64,000 nucleotides of DNA from Pseudomonas migulae. GTDB taxonomy: Bacteria; Pseudomonadota; Gammaproteobacteria; Pseudomonadales; Pseudomonadaceae. The stretch spans positions 1,881,501 to 1,945,500 of the forward strand of contig NZ_JALJWR010000001.1 in assembly GCF_024169315.1 (NCBI RefSeq), read 5' to 3'. Of this stretch, positions 24,395 through 33,928 are shown in pieces. The number at the start of each line of letters is the position of its first letter. Within the stretch, counting starts at the first letter, position 1. The notes under the pieces are model-generated. The model ran no database searches, was not told the origin of the DNA, and saw nothing but the letters and a program-made list of their open reading frames with translations. The translations under genes were made by a program, and so were the position numbers.

Positions 24395-25598
24395 TGCCCT
24401 GATCATCGACGCGGTGCGGACCCCGATCGGCCGCTATGCCGGCGCCTTGAGCGGCGTGCGCGCCGACGACCTCGGCGCGGTGCCGCTGCGCGAACTGCTG
24501 CGCCGCCATCCGCAGGTCGACTGGAACGCGGTCGACGATGTGATCTACGGTTGCGCCAACCAGGCCGGCGAAGACAACCGTAACGTCGCGCGCATGTCGG
24601 CACTATTGGCCGGACTGCCGGTCAGCGTGCCCGGCACCACGCTCAACCGTTTGTGCGGTTCCGGGCTGGATGCGATCGGCACGGCTGCGCGGGCGATTCG
24701 TTGCGGCGAAGCCGGGCTGATGCTGGTCGGCGGCGTCGAATCGATGTCCCGCGCACCGCTGGTGATGGGCAAGGCCGAGCAGGCATTTGCACGTGATGCC
24801 GAGGTCTACGACACCACCATCGGCTGGCGTTTCGTCAATCCGCTGATGAAAAAAGCCTATGGCATCGACTCTATGCCGGAGACCGCCGAGAACGTCGCCG
24901 AGCAGTTCAATATCTCGCGCGCCGACCAGGACGCTTTCGCCCTGCGCAGCCAGCAGCGCGCCGGTGCGGCCCAGGCCAGCGGGCGCCTGGCCAGGGAAAT
25001 TGTCGCGGTCGAGATCCCCCAGCGCAAAGGCCCGACCAAGGTCGTCGAGCACGACGAACACCCACGCGGCGACACCACGCTTGAGCAACTACAGAAACTC
25101 GGTACGCCGTTTCGCGAAGGGGGCAGCGTCACCGCCGGCAACGCGTCCGGAGTCAATGACGGCGCCTGCGCACTGTTGCTCGCCAGCCCGGAAATCGCCA
25201 AACGCCACGGGCTGAAGGCGCGCGGACGAGTCGTCGCCATGGCCACTGCCGGCGTCGAACCGCGAATCATGGGCATCGGCCCGGTGCCGGCCACGCGCAA
25301 GGTGCTGGAACTGGCCAACCTGTGCCTGGCGGACATGGACGTGATCGAACTCAATGAAGCCTTCGCCGCGCAAGGTCTGGCGGTGCTGCGTGAGCTCGGC
25401 CTGAGCGACACCGATCCGCGGGTCAACCCGAACGGCGGCGCGATTGCCCTCGGTCATCCGTTGGGCATGAGCGGCGCACGACTGGTGACCACCGCCCTGC
25501 ACGAACTGGAAGAACGTCAAGGCCGCTACGCCTTGTGCACCATGTGCATCGGCGTCGGCCAGGGCATTGCGCTGATCATCGAGCGACTGTCCGACTAA
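24387..25598 (+). CDS. paaJ: PaaJ 3-oxoadipyl-CoA thiolase
   Basis: The 403-residue thiolase cleaves 3-oxoadipyl-CoA to succinyl-CoA and acetyl-CoA, and an earlier oxo-dehydrosuberyl-CoA intermediate in the same pathway. The nucleophilic Cys is in [11 protein letters not shown], the catalytic His in [17 protein letters not shown] and the second Cys in [10 protein letters not shown]. The ATG at 24387 overlaps the paaI stop. PcaF of the beta-ketoadipate pathway is a close relative, and the paa context decides the name. Confidence 0.93.
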   Translation: MNDALIIDAVRTPIGRYAGALSGVRADDLGAVPLRELLRRHPQVDWNAVDDVIYGCANQAGEDNRNVARMSALLAGLPVSVPGTTLNRLCGSGLDAIGTAARAIRCGEAGLMLVGGVESMSRAPLVMGKAEQAFARDAEVYDTTIGWRFVNPLMKKAYGIDSMPETAENVAEQFNISRADQDAFALRSQQRAGAAQASGRLAREIVAVEIPQRKGPTKVVEHDEHPRGDTTLEQLQKLGTPFREGGSVTAGNASGVNDGACALLLASPEIAKRHGLKARGRVVAMATAGVEPRIMGIGPVPATRKVLELANLCLADMDVIELNEAFAAQGLAVLRELGLSDTDPRVNPNGGAIALGHPLGMSGARLVTTALHELEERQGRYALCTMCIGVGQGIALIIERLSD

Positions 25599-25697
25599 AG
25601 AATCGCGATTCCCGGGGAGCCGAGAGGTATCCTTGGGGCATGCACTCAAAGCCCGGCCGCGGCCGGACTGAAACACAAAAATAATTCGAGTGAAGTT

Positions 25698-27023
25698 ATG
25701 AACATGCCAATTGCCAAAGCCGTGCTTGATCCAGTGCTGGACCCGATTGAAACCGCCAGCATCGACGAACTCCGTCAGCTCCAGCTGGACCGCCTGCGCT
25801 GGAGCCTGAACCACGCCTACAACAATGTGCCGCTGTATCGCCAACGCTTCGATGCGCTGGGCGTGCACCCGGACGACATCAAATGCCTGGAGGATCTGGC
25901 GAAGTTTCCGTTCACCACCAAATCCGACCTGCGCGACAACTACCCCTACGGCATGTTTGCCGTGCCGATGCATGACGTGGTGCGCCTGCACGCATCCAGC
26001 GGCACCACCGGCAAACCGACCGTCGTCGGTTACACCCAGAACGACATCGACACCTGGGCCAACGTGGTCGCCCGATCGATCCGCGCAGCCGGTGGCCGAC
26101 GGGGCGACAAAGTGCATATTTCCTATGGCTACGGCCTGTTCACTGGCGGTCTCGGCGCGCACTACGGTGCCGAACGCCTGGGCTGTACGGTGATTCCGAT
26201 GTCCGGTGGCCAGACTGAAAAGCAAGTGCAACTGATCAAGGATTTCCAGCCGGACATCATCATGGTCACCCCGTCCTACATGCTCAACATCGCCGATGAA
26301 ATCGAGCGCCAGGGCCTCGACCCGCACAAACTGGCCCTGCGCCTGGGCATCTTCGGCGCCGAACCCTGGACCGGCGAACTGCGCAGCGCCATCGAGAACC
26401 GTCTGGGCATTACCGCACTGGACATCTACGGCCTCTCGGAAATCATGGGGCCAGGTGTTGCCATGGAGTGCGCGGAAACCAAGGACGGGCCGACGATCTG
26501 GGAAGATCATTTCTACCCGGAAATCATTGACCCGGTCACCGGCGAAGTGCTGCCGGACGGGCAGATGGGCGAACTGGTATTCACGTCGCTGAGCAAGGAA
26601 GCCTTGCCGATGATCCGCTACCGCACCCGCGACCTGACGCGATTGCTGCCGGGGACTGCGCGGCCGATGCGGCGGATCGACAAGATCACCGGGCGCAGCG
26701 ATGACATGTTGATCATTCGCGGGGTGAACGTGTTTCCGACGCAGATTGAGGAGCAGGTGCTGAAAATCAAACAGCTTTCAGAGTGTTATGAGATTCATCT
26801 GTATCGCAATGGGAATCTGGACAGTGTGGATGTGCATGTGGAGCTCAAGGCTGAACATCAGCACCTGAGCGATGAACAGCAGAGGGCTGTTTGTGGCGAG
26901 TTGAGCCGGCATATCAAGACGTATATCGGGATCAGTTCGCGGATCGTTTTGCAGCCGATGCATTCGATCAAGCGCTCTGAGGGCAAGGCTTGTCACGTGA
27001 TGGACAAGCGCCCGAAGGCATGA
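25698..27023 (+). CDS. paaK: PaaK phenylacetate-CoA ligase
   Basis: The 441-residue adenylate-forming enzyme activates phenylacetate with ATP and CoA, the first committed step. The ATP loop is SSGTTGKPT, the A5-like region reads IYGLSEIMGPG, and the C-terminal hinge is DMLIIRGVNVFPTQIEEQVL, a PaaK signature. The product, phenylacetyl-CoA, is also the PaaX inducer. It lies 99 nt after paaJ and a strong terminator follows. The 3' end has noticeably lower codon bias than the rest. Confidence 0.95.
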   Translation: MNMPIAKAVLDPVLDPIETASIDELRQLQLDRLRWSLNHAYNNVPLYRQRFDALGVHPDDIKCLEDLAKFPFTTKSDLRDNYPYGMFAVPMHDVVRLHASSGTTGKPTVVGYTQNDIDTWANVVARSIRAAGGRRGDKVHISYGYGLFTGGLGAHYGAERLGCTVIPMSGGQTEKQVQLIKDFQPDIIMVTPSYMLNIADEIERQGLDPHKLALRLGIFGAEPWTGELRSAIENRLGITALDIYGLSEIMGPGVAMECAETKDGPTIWEDHFYPEIIDPVTGEVLPDGQMGELVFTSLSKEALPMIRYRTRDLTRLLPGTARPMRRIDKITGRSDDMLIIRGVNVFPTQIEEQVLKIKQLSECYEIHLYRNGNLDSVDVHVELKAEHQHLSDEQQRAVCGELSRHIKTYIGISSRIVLQPMHSIKRSEGKACHVMDKRPKA

Positions 27024-27040
27024 CTGCTGCACCCTTTTTG

Positions 27041-27067
27041 GCCCCGCTTTTGCGGGGCTTTTTTTTT
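27041..27067 (+). terminator. Rho-independent terminator after paaK
   Basis: Stem GCCCCGC/GCGGGGC with a TTTT loop followed by nine T. It closes the paaFGHIJK transcript. Confidence 0.92.
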
Positions 27068-27118
27068 GGCTGTACGCGCGCCTGACAGTCAACCTCACTG
27101 CTTCGGACGTACTCGGTC

Positions 27119-27145
27119 CCTGTGGGAGCTGGCTTGCCAGCGATG
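27119..27145. repeat. Single REP
   Basis: CCTGTGGGAGCTGGCTTGCCAGCGATG has the inner palindrome CTGGCTTGCCAG of this REP subclass. It has no direct partner; the same subclass forms the doublet at 27532-27633. Confidence 0.8.
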
Positions 27146-27173
27146 ACGGTTTTTCAGGCGACATAGGTTTTGA

Positions 27174-27415
27174 GGGTGTACATATCCATTCCTGCGGTAA
27201 CGGCCGCTATTGGTTCCGCCCTTACGGCGGGTTACTTGGAAAAGCGCCAAGTAACCAAGCGCCTGCACCCCTGACGTACGGTGCCTCGCCCAGGCTCGGC
27301 ATGCCCTCGCTCCGGTCCTGCTCCATGGGCCCGCCGCCATCGGCCATCCATGGCCGGGGGCGGCTAACCCGGCATCCCTGCCGGGTTGCCCACTGCGCAG
27401 AACCTGCACTCGGCC
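27174..27415. repeat. Long repeat, copy A (242 bp)
   Basis: Starts GGGTGTACATATCC and ends near CACTCGGCC. It is about 80-85 percent identical by eye, over its full length, to the reverse complement of 27711-27952. Shared blocks include CCAAGTAACCAAGCGC, GGCCATCCATGGCCGGGGGC and CCCACTGCGCAGAACCT. It resembles the long intergenic repeats known from fluorescent Pseudomonas genomes. No terminal direct repeats or transposase is present. Confidence 0.85.
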
Positions 27416-27531
27416 TTCCGACGGGGCAGATCAAGATCAAGATCAAAACCAAAGCGAGGCGGCCTGATAGCCGACCTGAAGCCCGTCAGGATCATTGGGG
27501 AGAACACCAATGCCACGCCCACCAACAATCC

Positions 27532-27633
27532 CTGTGGGAGCTGGCTTGCCAGCGATGGACGCCCAGACACCGCGTTCATTCAGACCGCACGCGTCATCGT
27601 TGACGACCATCGCTGGCAAGCCAGCTCCCACAG
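27532..27633. repeat. REP doublet (REPIN-like) in the middle of the long inverted repeat
   Basis: CTGTGGGAGCTGGCTTGCCA and TGGCAAGCCAGCTCCCACAG face each other. The doublet lies roughly central between the two 242-bp copies, so the whole region is a nested palindrome. Confidence 0.88.
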
Positions 27634-27710
27634 GGGAATGCATATACCTGAAGAACCAGGCCGGCCGGTAGGCCGCCTCGGTTGCATTGGCGGTAGTCGC
27701 CCCCTCGTGA

Positions 27711-27952
27711 GGCCGAGAGGAGGTTCTGCGCAGTGGGCACCGCGGCAAGGATGCCGCGGTAGCCGCCCCCGGCCATGGATGGCCGATGGCGGCGGGCCCA
27801 CGGAGCAGGACCGGAGCGCGGGCATGCCGAGCACTAGCGAGGCACCGAACGAAAGGGGCAAAAGCGCTTGGTTACTTGGCGCTTCTCCAAGTGACTCGCC
27901 GTAAGGGCGAAACCAATAGCCGCCGTTACCGAAGAAACGGATATGTACACCC
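27711..27952. repeat. Long repeat, copy B (242 bp, inverted)
   Basis: Reverse-complement counterpart of 27174-27415 with the same length. It starts GGCCGAGAGGAGGTTCTGCG and ends GGATATGTACACCC. The differences are mostly scattered substitutions, suggesting two old copies, not a recent duplication. Confidence 0.85.
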
Positions 27953-27967
27953 AACCCCTCCACCCCA

Positions 27968-28029
27968 AAGCGATACAAAAAACAACACGACACGATATTT
28001 TCTGTTTGATATTAAATTCTGTATCGCTT
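27968..28029. promoter_or_regulatory. Putative PaaX operator dyad at the paaA promoter
   Basis: AAGCGATACA (27968-27977) and TGTATCGCTT (28020-28029) are perfect 10-base inverted arms with centres 52 bp apart, close to five helical turns. The right arm fills the spacer of the paaA promoter. The arm sequence resembles the paaY-paaF sites (AAGCGATG, GTGATAC). Confidence 0.5.
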
Positions 28030-28034
28030 ATAAA
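28006..28034 (+). promoter_or_regulatory. Sigma-70 promoter of paaABCDE
   Basis: TTGATA (28006-28011), a 17-bp spacer and TATAAA (28029-28034), both one or two bases from consensus. The predicted start of transcription is near 28041, 36 nt ahead of the paaA ATG. Confidence 0.65.
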
Positions 28035-28076
28035 GTTCTCCATGCCCTCGATTCAGATTCAAGGCGGGAGACCCCC

Positions 28077-29066
28077 ATGTACGCACAGCTCGTAGAAACC
28101 GGCGTAAAGCGCATCAAAGACCTCTCGGAGATGTCCGAGCAGGAACGCGCCTTCCAGGAAAAAATCGATTCAGAAATCAAGATCGAAGCCAAAAACTGGA
28201 TGCCTGATGCCTATCGCCAGACCCTGATCCGGCAGATCTCCCAGCACGCCCACTCCGAAATCGTCGGCATGCTGCCCGAAGGCAACTGGGTCACCCGCGC
28301 GCCATCGCTCAAACGCAAACTGCAACTGATGGCCAAGATTCAGGACGAAGCGGGCCATGGCCTGTATCTGTACAGCGCCATGGAAACCCTCGGCGCCGAC
28401 CGTGACGAAGAAATCGCCAAGCTGCACAGCGGCAAGGCCAAGTACTCAAGCATCTTCAATTACCCGACGCTGAACTGGGCCGACATGGGCGCGGTGGGCT
28501 GGCTGGTGGATGGCGCCGCGATCGTCAACCAGGTCGTCTTGCAGCGCACTTCGTACGGCCCCTACTCCCGGGCCATGGTGCGCATCTGCAAGGAAGAAAG
28601 TTTCCACCAGCGCCAGGGCTACGAAATCCTCCTGACCATGATGCGCCACGGCAATCAGGCGCAAAAAGACATGGTCCAGGACGCGATCAACCGCCTGTGG
28701 TGGCCGTCACTGATGATGTTCGGTCCAAGCGACGAACACTCGCCGAACAGCGCCCAGTCCATGGCCTGGAAGATCAAGCGCCAGAGCAACGACGAACTGC
28801 GCCAGCGCTTCATCGACCAGACCATCCCGCAGCTGGAACTGCTGGGCTGCACCTGCCCCGATCCGGACCTGAAGTGGAACGCCGAGCGCGGTCACTACGA
28901 CTTCGGCGAAATCCAGTGGAGCGAATTCTACGAAGTGCTCAAGGGCAACGGCCCGTGCAACCAGGAACGTGTGGCGACCCGCCGCAAAGCCATTGAAGAC
29001 GGTGCCTGGGTCCGCGAAGCCGCGGTCACCCACGCTCGCAAAAAACAGAACAAGAACGCCGCCTGA
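28077..29066 (+). CDS. paaA: PaaA phenylacetyl-CoA 1,2-epoxidase catalytic subunit
   Basis: The 329-residue ferritin-like di-iron protein is the oxygenase subunit that epoxidises phenylacetyl-CoA. Di-iron ligands appear in [18 protein letters not shown] (ExxH) and in [15 protein letters not shown] (ExxH). It pairs with PaaC as the structural partner and takes electrons from PaaE. The ATG at 28077 follows GGGAG; upstream in-frame sequence lies in the repeat block. It is the first gene of paaABCDE, with its own promoter. Confidence 0.96.
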   Translation: MYAQLVETGVKRIKDLSEMSEQERAFQEKIDSEIKIEAKNWMPDAYRQTLIRQISQHAHSEIVGMLPEGNWVTRAPSLKRKLQLMAKIQDEAGHGLYLYSAMETLGADRDEEIAKLHSGKAKYSSIFNYPTLNWADMGAVGWLVDGAAIVNQVVLQRTSYGPYSRAMVRICKEESFHQRQGYEILLTMMRHGNQAQKDMVQDAINRLWWPSLMMFGPSDEHSPNSAQSMAWKIKRQSNDELRQRFIDQTIPQLELLGCTCPDPDLKWNAERGHYDFGEIQWSEFYEVLKGNGPCNQERVATRRKAIEDGAWVREAAVTHARKKQNKNAA

Positions 29067-29093
29067 TCGGCCACCTGATGTGGAGTCACTGAA

Positions 29094-29375
29094 ATGTCTG
29101 AATGGACCCTTTTCGAAGTCTTCGTGCGCAGCAAGCACGGCCTCAACCACAAGCATGTCGGCAGCGTGCACGCCGCCGACACCACCATGGCCATCGAGAA
29201 CGCCCGCGAGCTCTACACCCGTCGCAGCGAAGGCGTGAGCCTGTGGGTGGTGCCTTCGGCGCTGATCACCGCTTCGTCGCCGGATGAAAAAGACCCGCTG
29301 TTCGACCCGGCGGACGACAAGGTTTATCGCCACGCCAGCTTCTACGAACTGCCGGCCGAAGTCGGGCACATGTGA
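29094..29375 (+). CDS. paaB: PaaB epoxidase subunit
   Basis: The 93-residue protein is the small PaaB subunit that bridges PaaAC heterodimers in the multicomponent epoxidase. The start MSEWTLFEVFVRSKHGLNHKH is the family hallmark (quoted in part: TLFEVFVRSKHGLNH), and DDKVYRHASFYELP lies near the C-terminus. It is 27 nt after paaA and 8 nt before paaC. Confidence 0.95.
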   Translation: MSEWTLFEVFVRSKHGLNHKHVGSVHAADTTMAIENARELYTRRSEGVSLWVVPSALITASSPDEKDPLFDPADDKVYRHASFYELPAEVGHM

Positions 29376-29383
29376 GGTCGACC

Positions 29384-30145
29384 ATGAACAACCAGACTGA
29401 TCTGATCGAATACCTGCTGCGCCTCGGCGACAGCGCCCTGATCCAGGGCCAGCGCCTGTGCCAATGGTGCGGCAAGGCGCCGGCACTGGAAGAAGAACTG
29501 GCGCTGATGAATGTCGGCCTCGACCTCGTCGGCCAGGCACGCAACTGGCTCGAATATGCCGCCGAGCTGTTGAACGATGGTCGTGACGCCGATCACCTGG
29601 CGTTCCGCCGTGACGAGCGCGCCTATCGCAATCTGCTGCTGGTGGAACAACCCAACGGCGATTACGCGGTGACCATCCTCAAGCAGTTCCTGTACGACGC
29701 CTGGCACCTGCAAGTGCTCAGCGGCCTGAGCCAGTCCAACGACGAACGCATCGCCGGCATCGCCGCCAAAGCGGTTAAGGAAGTGACCTATCACTTGCGC
29801 CGTTCCGGCGAGTGGGTCGAGCGTCTGGGTGACGGCACCGAGGAAAGCCACAAGCGCATGCTCGCGGCGATCCCTGAGGTCTGGCGTTTTACCGTCGAAC
29901 TGACCAGCGCAGACGACAGCGAACAACGTTTGCACGCAGCCGGCATCATCCCGGACGCCGCGCAAGTCGCCGCTGCCTGGCAAGCCAAGGTCAACGACAT
30001 CTTCGCCAGCGCCACCCTGCCCGTGCCGCCCGCGCCAAGCTATTTCTACCTCAACGCCCGCAAAGGCCTGCACACCGAACACCTCGGCATTCTGTTGGCC
30101 GAAATGCAATTCCTGCCACGAGCATACCCCGATGCAACCTGGTGA
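29384..30145 (+). CDS. paaC: PaaC epoxidase structural subunit
   Basis: The 253-residue ferritin-like protein forms the tight dimer with PaaA but lacks a working metal site in characterised members. Typical stretches are LGDSALIQGQRLCQWCGKAP, NVGLDLVGQARNWLEYAAEL and EVTYHLRRSGEWVERLGDGT. The ATG at 29384 was chosen over one four codons upstream inside the paaB end. It overlaps paaD by 14 nt. Confidence 0.95.
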   Translation: MNNQTDLIEYLLRLGDSALIQGQRLCQWCGKAPALEEELALMNVGLDLVGQARNWLEYAAELLNDGRDADHLAFRRDERAYRNLLLVEQPNGDYAVTILKQFLYDAWHLQVLSGLSQSNDERIAGIAAKAVKEVTYHLRRSGEWVERLGDGTEESHKRMLAAIPEVWRFTVELTSADDSEQRLHAAGIIPDAAQVAAAWQAKVNDIFASATLPVPPAPSYFYLNARKGLHTEHLGILLAEMQFLPRAYPDATW

Positions 30146-30665
30146 GCTGATCGCCAGCGACCTCGGCGCCCGGCCGGCACAACCGACCGACCTGGCCGCC
30201 GCGTGGGCGACCCTGGCGCAGGTCATGGACCCGGAAGTGCCAGTGGTCAGCGTGGTCGACCTCGGCATCGTGCGCGATCTCGACTGGCAGGCCGGGCATC
30301 TGCATGTGGTGGTCACACCGACCTACTCCGGCTGCCCCGCCACCGAAGTGATCGAAAGCGATATCCGTGATGCGCTGGAACTCGCCGGTTTCCGGGCGCC
30401 GCAACTGGAACGCAAATTGACCCCGGCGTGGACCACCGACTGGATCACCGACAGCGGCCGTGAACGCCTGCGCGCCTACGGCATTGCGCCGCCGGGTGGC
30501 AGCACGAGCAAGCGCAGCCTGCTCGGCGAAAGCCCGGTGATCGTCTGCCCGCAATGCGGCAGCGCGCACACCGAAGTGCTCAGCGAATTCGGTTCCACGG
30601 CGTGCAAGGCGTTGTACCGCTGCGTCGATTGCCGGGAACCGTTCGACTATTTCAAGTGCATCTGA
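30132..30665 (+). CDS. paaD: PaaD, Fe-S assembly-type protein for the epoxidase
   Basis: The 177-residue protein has an N-terminal MIP18/DUF59 domain (MDPEVPVVSVVDLGIVRDL, PTYSGCPATEVIESDI with the conserved Cys) and a C-terminal zinc-ribbon-like region (CPQCGS...CVDCREPF). PaaD is needed for epoxidase activity and is thought to help mature the iron-sulfur cluster of PaaE. It overlaps paaC and precedes paaE by 33 nt. Confidence 0.94.
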   Translation: MQPGELIASDLGARPAQPTDLAAAWATLAQVMDPEVPVVSVVDLGIVRDLDWQAGHLHVVVTPTYSGCPATEVIESDIRDALELAGFRAPQLERKLTPAWTTDWITDSGRERLRAYGIAPPGGSTSKRSLLGESPVIVCPQCGSAHTEVLSEFGSTACKALYRCVDCREPFDYFKCI

Positions 30666-30698
30666 GCGGCAATCGGCCGTCCCAGCTGGAGAACAATA

Positions 30699-31775
30699 AT
30701 GAGTAAATTTCACAGCCTGACCATCAAGGACGTACGCGCCGAGACCCGTGACGCGGTGTCCATCGCCTTCGAGATTCCACAGCACCTGCAAGACAGCTTT
30801 CATTTCACCCAGGGCCAGCACCTGGTGATGCGTACGCAAATGGACGGCGAAGAAGTGCGCCGCTCCTATTCGATCTGCACCGGGGTCAACGACGGTGAAC
30901 TGCGCATCGCGGTCAAGCGTGTGGCGGGTGGACGTTTTTCCGCATTCGCCAACGAGCAATTGAAAGCCGGGCATAGCCTGGAAGTCATGCCGCCCGCCGG
31001 GCATTTTTGCGTCGAACTTGATCCGGCGCGCCACGGCAATTACCTGGCGGTCGCGGCCGGCAGCGGCATCACGCCGATCCTGTCGATCATCAAGACCACC
31101 CTGCAAACCGAACCGCACAGCCGCGTCACCCTGCTGTACGGCAATCGCTCCAGCTCCGGCGCGCTGTTTCGTGAACAGCTCGAAGACCTGAAAAACCGTT
31201 ACTTGCAGCGCCTGAACCTGATCTTCGTGTTCAGCCGCGAACAACAGGATGTCGACCTGTACAACGGCCGGATCAACGCCGAGAAATGCGAGCAACTGTT
31301 CACCCGCTGGCTCGACGTCAAAGCCCTCGACGCGGCGTTCATCTGCGGCCCGCAGGAAATGACCGAAACCGTGCGCGACAGCCTGAAAGCCAAAGGCATG
31401 CCGGCTGAGCGTATCCACTTCGAACTGTTTGCCGCCGCCGGCAGCCAGCAAAAACGCGAAGCGCGGGAGGCTGCTCGCCAGGTGGATGCCGCCGTCAGCC
31501 AGATCACCGTCATCAGCGACGGTCGCGCCCTCGCCTTCGATCTGCCACGCAACACCCAGAGCATCCTCGACGCCGGTAACGCCCAGGGCGCCGAACTGCC
31601 CTACTCGTGCAAGGCCGGCGTGTGCTCGACGTGCAAATGCAAGGTCATCGAAGGCGAAGTGGAAATGGACAGCAACCACGCCCTGGAAGACTACGAAGTG
31701 GCGGCCGGTTATGTGCTGTCGTGCCAGGCCTTCCCGGTCAGCGACAAGGTCGTCCTCGACTTCGATCAGCTCTGA
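30699..31775 (+). CDS. paaE: PaaE epoxidase reductase
   Basis: The 358-residue reductase passes electrons from NADPH to PaaA. It has the FAD-binding RRSYSICTGVN motif, the NAD(P) region AVAAGSGITPILSIIKT, and a C-terminal plant-type 2Fe-2S domain with CKAGVCSTCKCKV and a last Cys in VLSCQAFP. It is last in paaABCDE and is followed by a REP doublet of the second class. Confidence 0.95.
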   Translation: MSKFHSLTIKDVRAETRDAVSIAFEIPQHLQDSFHFTQGQHLVMRTQMDGEEVRRSYSICTGVNDGELRIAVKRVAGGRFSAFANEQLKAGHSLEVMPPAGHFCVELDPARHGNYLAVAAGSGITPILSIIKTTLQTEPHSRVTLLYGNRSSSGALFREQLEDLKNRYLQRLNLIFVFSREQQDVDLYNGRINAEKCEQLFTRWLDVKALDAAFICGPQEMTETVRDSLKAKGMPAERIHFELFAAAGSQQKREAREAARQVDAAVSQITVISDGRALAFDLPRNTQSILDAGNAQGAELPYSCKAGVCSTCKCKVIEGEVEMDSNHALEDYEVAAGYVLSCQAFPVSDKVVLDFDQL

Positions 31776-31794
31776 TTCCAGCTCCACTCGAAAC

Positions 31795-31888
31795 CTGTAG
31801 GAGCGAGGCTTGCCCGCGAAGAGGCCATCAGATCCAAAATCGATGTCGCCTGATATTCCGCCTTCGCGGGCAAGCCTCGCTCCTACAG
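31795..31888. repeat. REP doublet, second sequence class, after paaE
   Basis: CTGTAGGAGCGAGGCTTGCC and GGCAAGCCTCGCTCCTACAG, inverted partners of the GTAGGAGCGAGGC class, separated by about 50 nt. It may reduce read-through from paaE to the transport genes. Confidence 0.88.
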
Positions 31889-31944
31889 AGGTCGGGGCAC
31901 CCGCTTCACCCCACAACAAAAACAACAACACGAGAGAGCGCGCC

Positions 31945-32253
31945 ATGACACCCAAAGACGTAGAACTCATCCGCCAACACCCCGACTTCATCCAGTTGGT
32001 CCGCCGCAAACAGAACCTCTACTGGTCGCTGTCGCTGATCATGCTGGTGATCTATTTCGGCTTCGTCCTGCTGGTGGCCTTCTCCCCCGCCACCCTCGGC
32101 CAGTCCCTGAGCGGCGGCGTGACGTCGGTGGGCATGCTGGTGGGTGTGGTCATCGTGATGCTGGCTTTCGCGCTGACCGGCTTCTACGTCTATCGCGCCA
32201 ACAACGTGATCGATCCGCTGAACGAAAAACTCAAGCAGGAGTGCGCCCGATGA
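31945..32253 (+). CDS. DUF485 membrane protein, companion of the PaaL permease
   Basis: The 102-residue protein has two membrane helices ([20 protein letters not shown] and [20 protein letters not shown], each cut to 20 residues) and the DUF485 start pattern [19 protein letters not shown]. The same protein type (YjcH in E. coli) is encoded before the acetate permease ActP. It overlaps the next gene by four bases (ATGA), so it is made together with that permease. Its exact role is unknown; a permease partner is inferred. Confidence 0.87.
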   Translation: MTPKDVELIRQHPDFIQLVRRKQNLYWSLSLIMLVIYFGFVLLVAFSPATLGQSLSGGVTSVGMLVGVVIVMLAFALTGFYVYRANNVIDPLNEKLKQECAR

Positions 32254-33896
32254 GCCGTCTTATCGCGTTGTTCCTGCTGCCGCTGGCTGTGGTCACCGAC
32301 ATGGCCGTAGCCGCCGACGGTGCCTCTCGCCCACTGAACTGGAACGCCATCGGCATGTTCCTGGTGTTCGTGCTGTTCACCCTCGGCGTGACGCGCTGGG
32401 CCGCCTTGCGCACCCGTTCCGCCAGCGATTTCTACACCGCCGGCGGCGGCATGACCGGTTTCCAGAACGGTCTGGCGATTGCCGGCGACATGATCTCCGC
32501 GGCGTCCTTCCTCGGCATCTCGGCGATGATGTTCCTCAACGGCTATGACGGTTTGCTCTACGCACTGGGTGTGTTGGCGGGCTGGCCGATCATTCTGTTT
32601 CTGATCGCCGAACGCCTGCGCAACCTCGGCAAATACACCTTCGCCGACGTGGTGTCCTATCGCCTCGAGCAAACCCCGGTGCGCCTGACCTCGGCCTTCG
32701 GCACCCTGACCGTGGCGCTGATGTACCTGGTGGCGCAGATGGTTGGCGCCGGCAAACTGATCGAGTTGCTGTTCGGCATCGACTACCTCTACGCCGTCAT
32801 GCTGGTCGGCGTGTTGATGGTGTTCTACGTGACCTTCGGCGGCATGCTCGCCACCACCTGGGTGCAGATCATCAAAGCCGTGATGCTGTTGTTCGGCACC
32901 ACGTTCATGGCGTTCATGGTGCTCAAGCATTTCGGCTTCAGCACCGAGGCGATGTTCGCCGGCGCCACCGCCGTCCATGCCAAGGGCAACGCGATCATGG
33001 CTCCCGGCGGTTTGCTGTCGAACCCCATCGATGCGATCTCACTGGGCCTGGGCATGATGTTCGGCACGGCCGGCCTGCCGCATATCCTGATGCGTTTCTT
33101 CACCGTCAGCGATGCCAAGGAAGCGCGTAAAAGCGTGTTCTACGCCACCGGTTTCATCGGTTACTTCTACCTGCTGCTGATCATTGTCGGCTTCGGCGCC
33201 ATCGTGATGGTCGGCACTGATCCAGCGTTCCGCGATGCCAGCGGCGCGATCATCGGCGGCGGCAACATGATCGCCGTGCACCTGGCGCAAGCCGTGGGCG
33301 GCAACCTGTTCCTGGGCTTCATCTCGGCGGTTGCCTTCGCCACCATTCTGGCGGTGGTCGCCGGTCTGGCATTGTCTGGCGCATCGGCGGTGTCCCACGA
33401 TTTGTACGCCTGTGTGATGCGTAAAGGGCAGGCTACCGAGCAGCAGGAAATTCGCGTCTCGCGAATCGCCACGCTGTGCATCGGCGTGCTGGCGATCATC
33501 CTCGGCTTGCTGTTCGAGTCGCAGAACATTGCCTTCCTCTCCGGCCTGGTGCTGGCCATCGCGGCGTCAGTGAATTTCCCGGTGCTGTTCCTTTCGATGT
33601 ACTGGAAAGGCCTGACCACCCGTGGCGCAGTCACCGGCAGCCTGGCGGGGCTGATCTCGGCGATTGTCCTGCTGGTGCTGAGCCCGGCGGTGTGGGTCAA
33701 CGTGCTGCATCACGACAAGGCGCTGTTCCCCTACTCCAACCCGGCGCTGTTTTCCATGAGCCTGGCGTTCTTCAGCGCCTGGGTGTTTTCGGTCACCGAC
33801 ACCTCGCCGCGAGCGGCCCTTGAACGCGGCCGTTACCTGGCGCAGTTCATCCGTTCGATGACCGGCATCGGTGCCTCCGGCGCCAGCAAGCACTGA
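32250..33896 (+). CDS. paaL: Sodium:solute symporter, phenylacetate permease PaaL (ActP-like)
   Basis: The 548-residue membrane protein has about 13-14 helices of the SSS family, starting with a cleavable-like segment (to about AVAADG). Family motifs include [37 protein letters not shown], and [12 protein letters not shown]. It is close to acetate permease ActP, but its location between paaE and paaM/paaZ points to phenylacetate uptake as for PaaL. Substrate is inferred from context. Confidence 0.85.
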   Translation: MSRLIALFLLPLAVVTDMAVAADGASRPLNWNAIGMFLVFVLFTLGVTRWAALRTRSASDFYTAGGGMTGFQNGLAIAGDMISAASFLGISAMMFLNGYDGLLYALGVLAGWPIILFLIAERLRNLGKYTFADVVSYRLEQTPVRLTSAFGTLTVALMYLVAQMVGAGKLIELLFGIDYLYAVMLVGVLMVFYVTFGGMLATTWVQIIKAVMLLFGTTFMAFMVLKHFGFSTEAMFAGATAVHAKGNAIMAPGGLLSNPIDAISLGLGMMFGTAGLPHILMRFFTVSDAKEARKSVFYATGFIGYFYLLLIIVGFGAIVMVGTDPAFRDASGAIIGGGNMIAVHLAQAVGGNLFLGFISAVAFATILAVVAGLALSGASAVSHDLYACVMRKGQATEQQEIRVSRIATLCIGVLAIILGLLFESQNIAFLSGLVLAIAASVNFPVLFLSMYWKGLTTRGAVTGSLAGLISAIVLLVLSPAVWVNVLHHDKALFPYSNPALFSMSLAFFSAWVFSVTDTSPRAALERGRYLAQFIRSMTGIGASGASKH

Positions 33897-33928
33897 CCAC
33901 GACCGACTGACGCCAGGGAATAAAAATA

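Larger units (their letters stand above)
27024..28076. other. 1.05-kb non-coding block between paaK and paaA
   Basis: No supportable gene lies here. In order it holds the paaK terminator, a single REP, a 242-bp repeat, a REP doublet, an inverted copy of the 242-bp repeat, and the paaA promoter with its operator-like dyad. Short open frames within the repeats (for example reading [16 protein letters not shown]) occur in both copies and look like by-products of the repeat, not genes. Confidence 0.85.

Noticed and set aside
25089..26510. A 473-codon leftward open frame opposite paaJ and paaK
   Set aside because: Both forward genes are certain; the antisense frame crosses their boundary and has no domain.
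27301..27993. Several short open frames in the paaK-paaA gap that encode similar peptides
   Set aside because: The similarity is explained by the 242-bp inverted repeats; no ribosome-binding site or codon bias supports translation.
30051..32009. A 652-codon leftward open frame opposite paaC-paaE
   Set aside because: The forward genes match known families along their whole length; the antisense frame has no recognisable domain.
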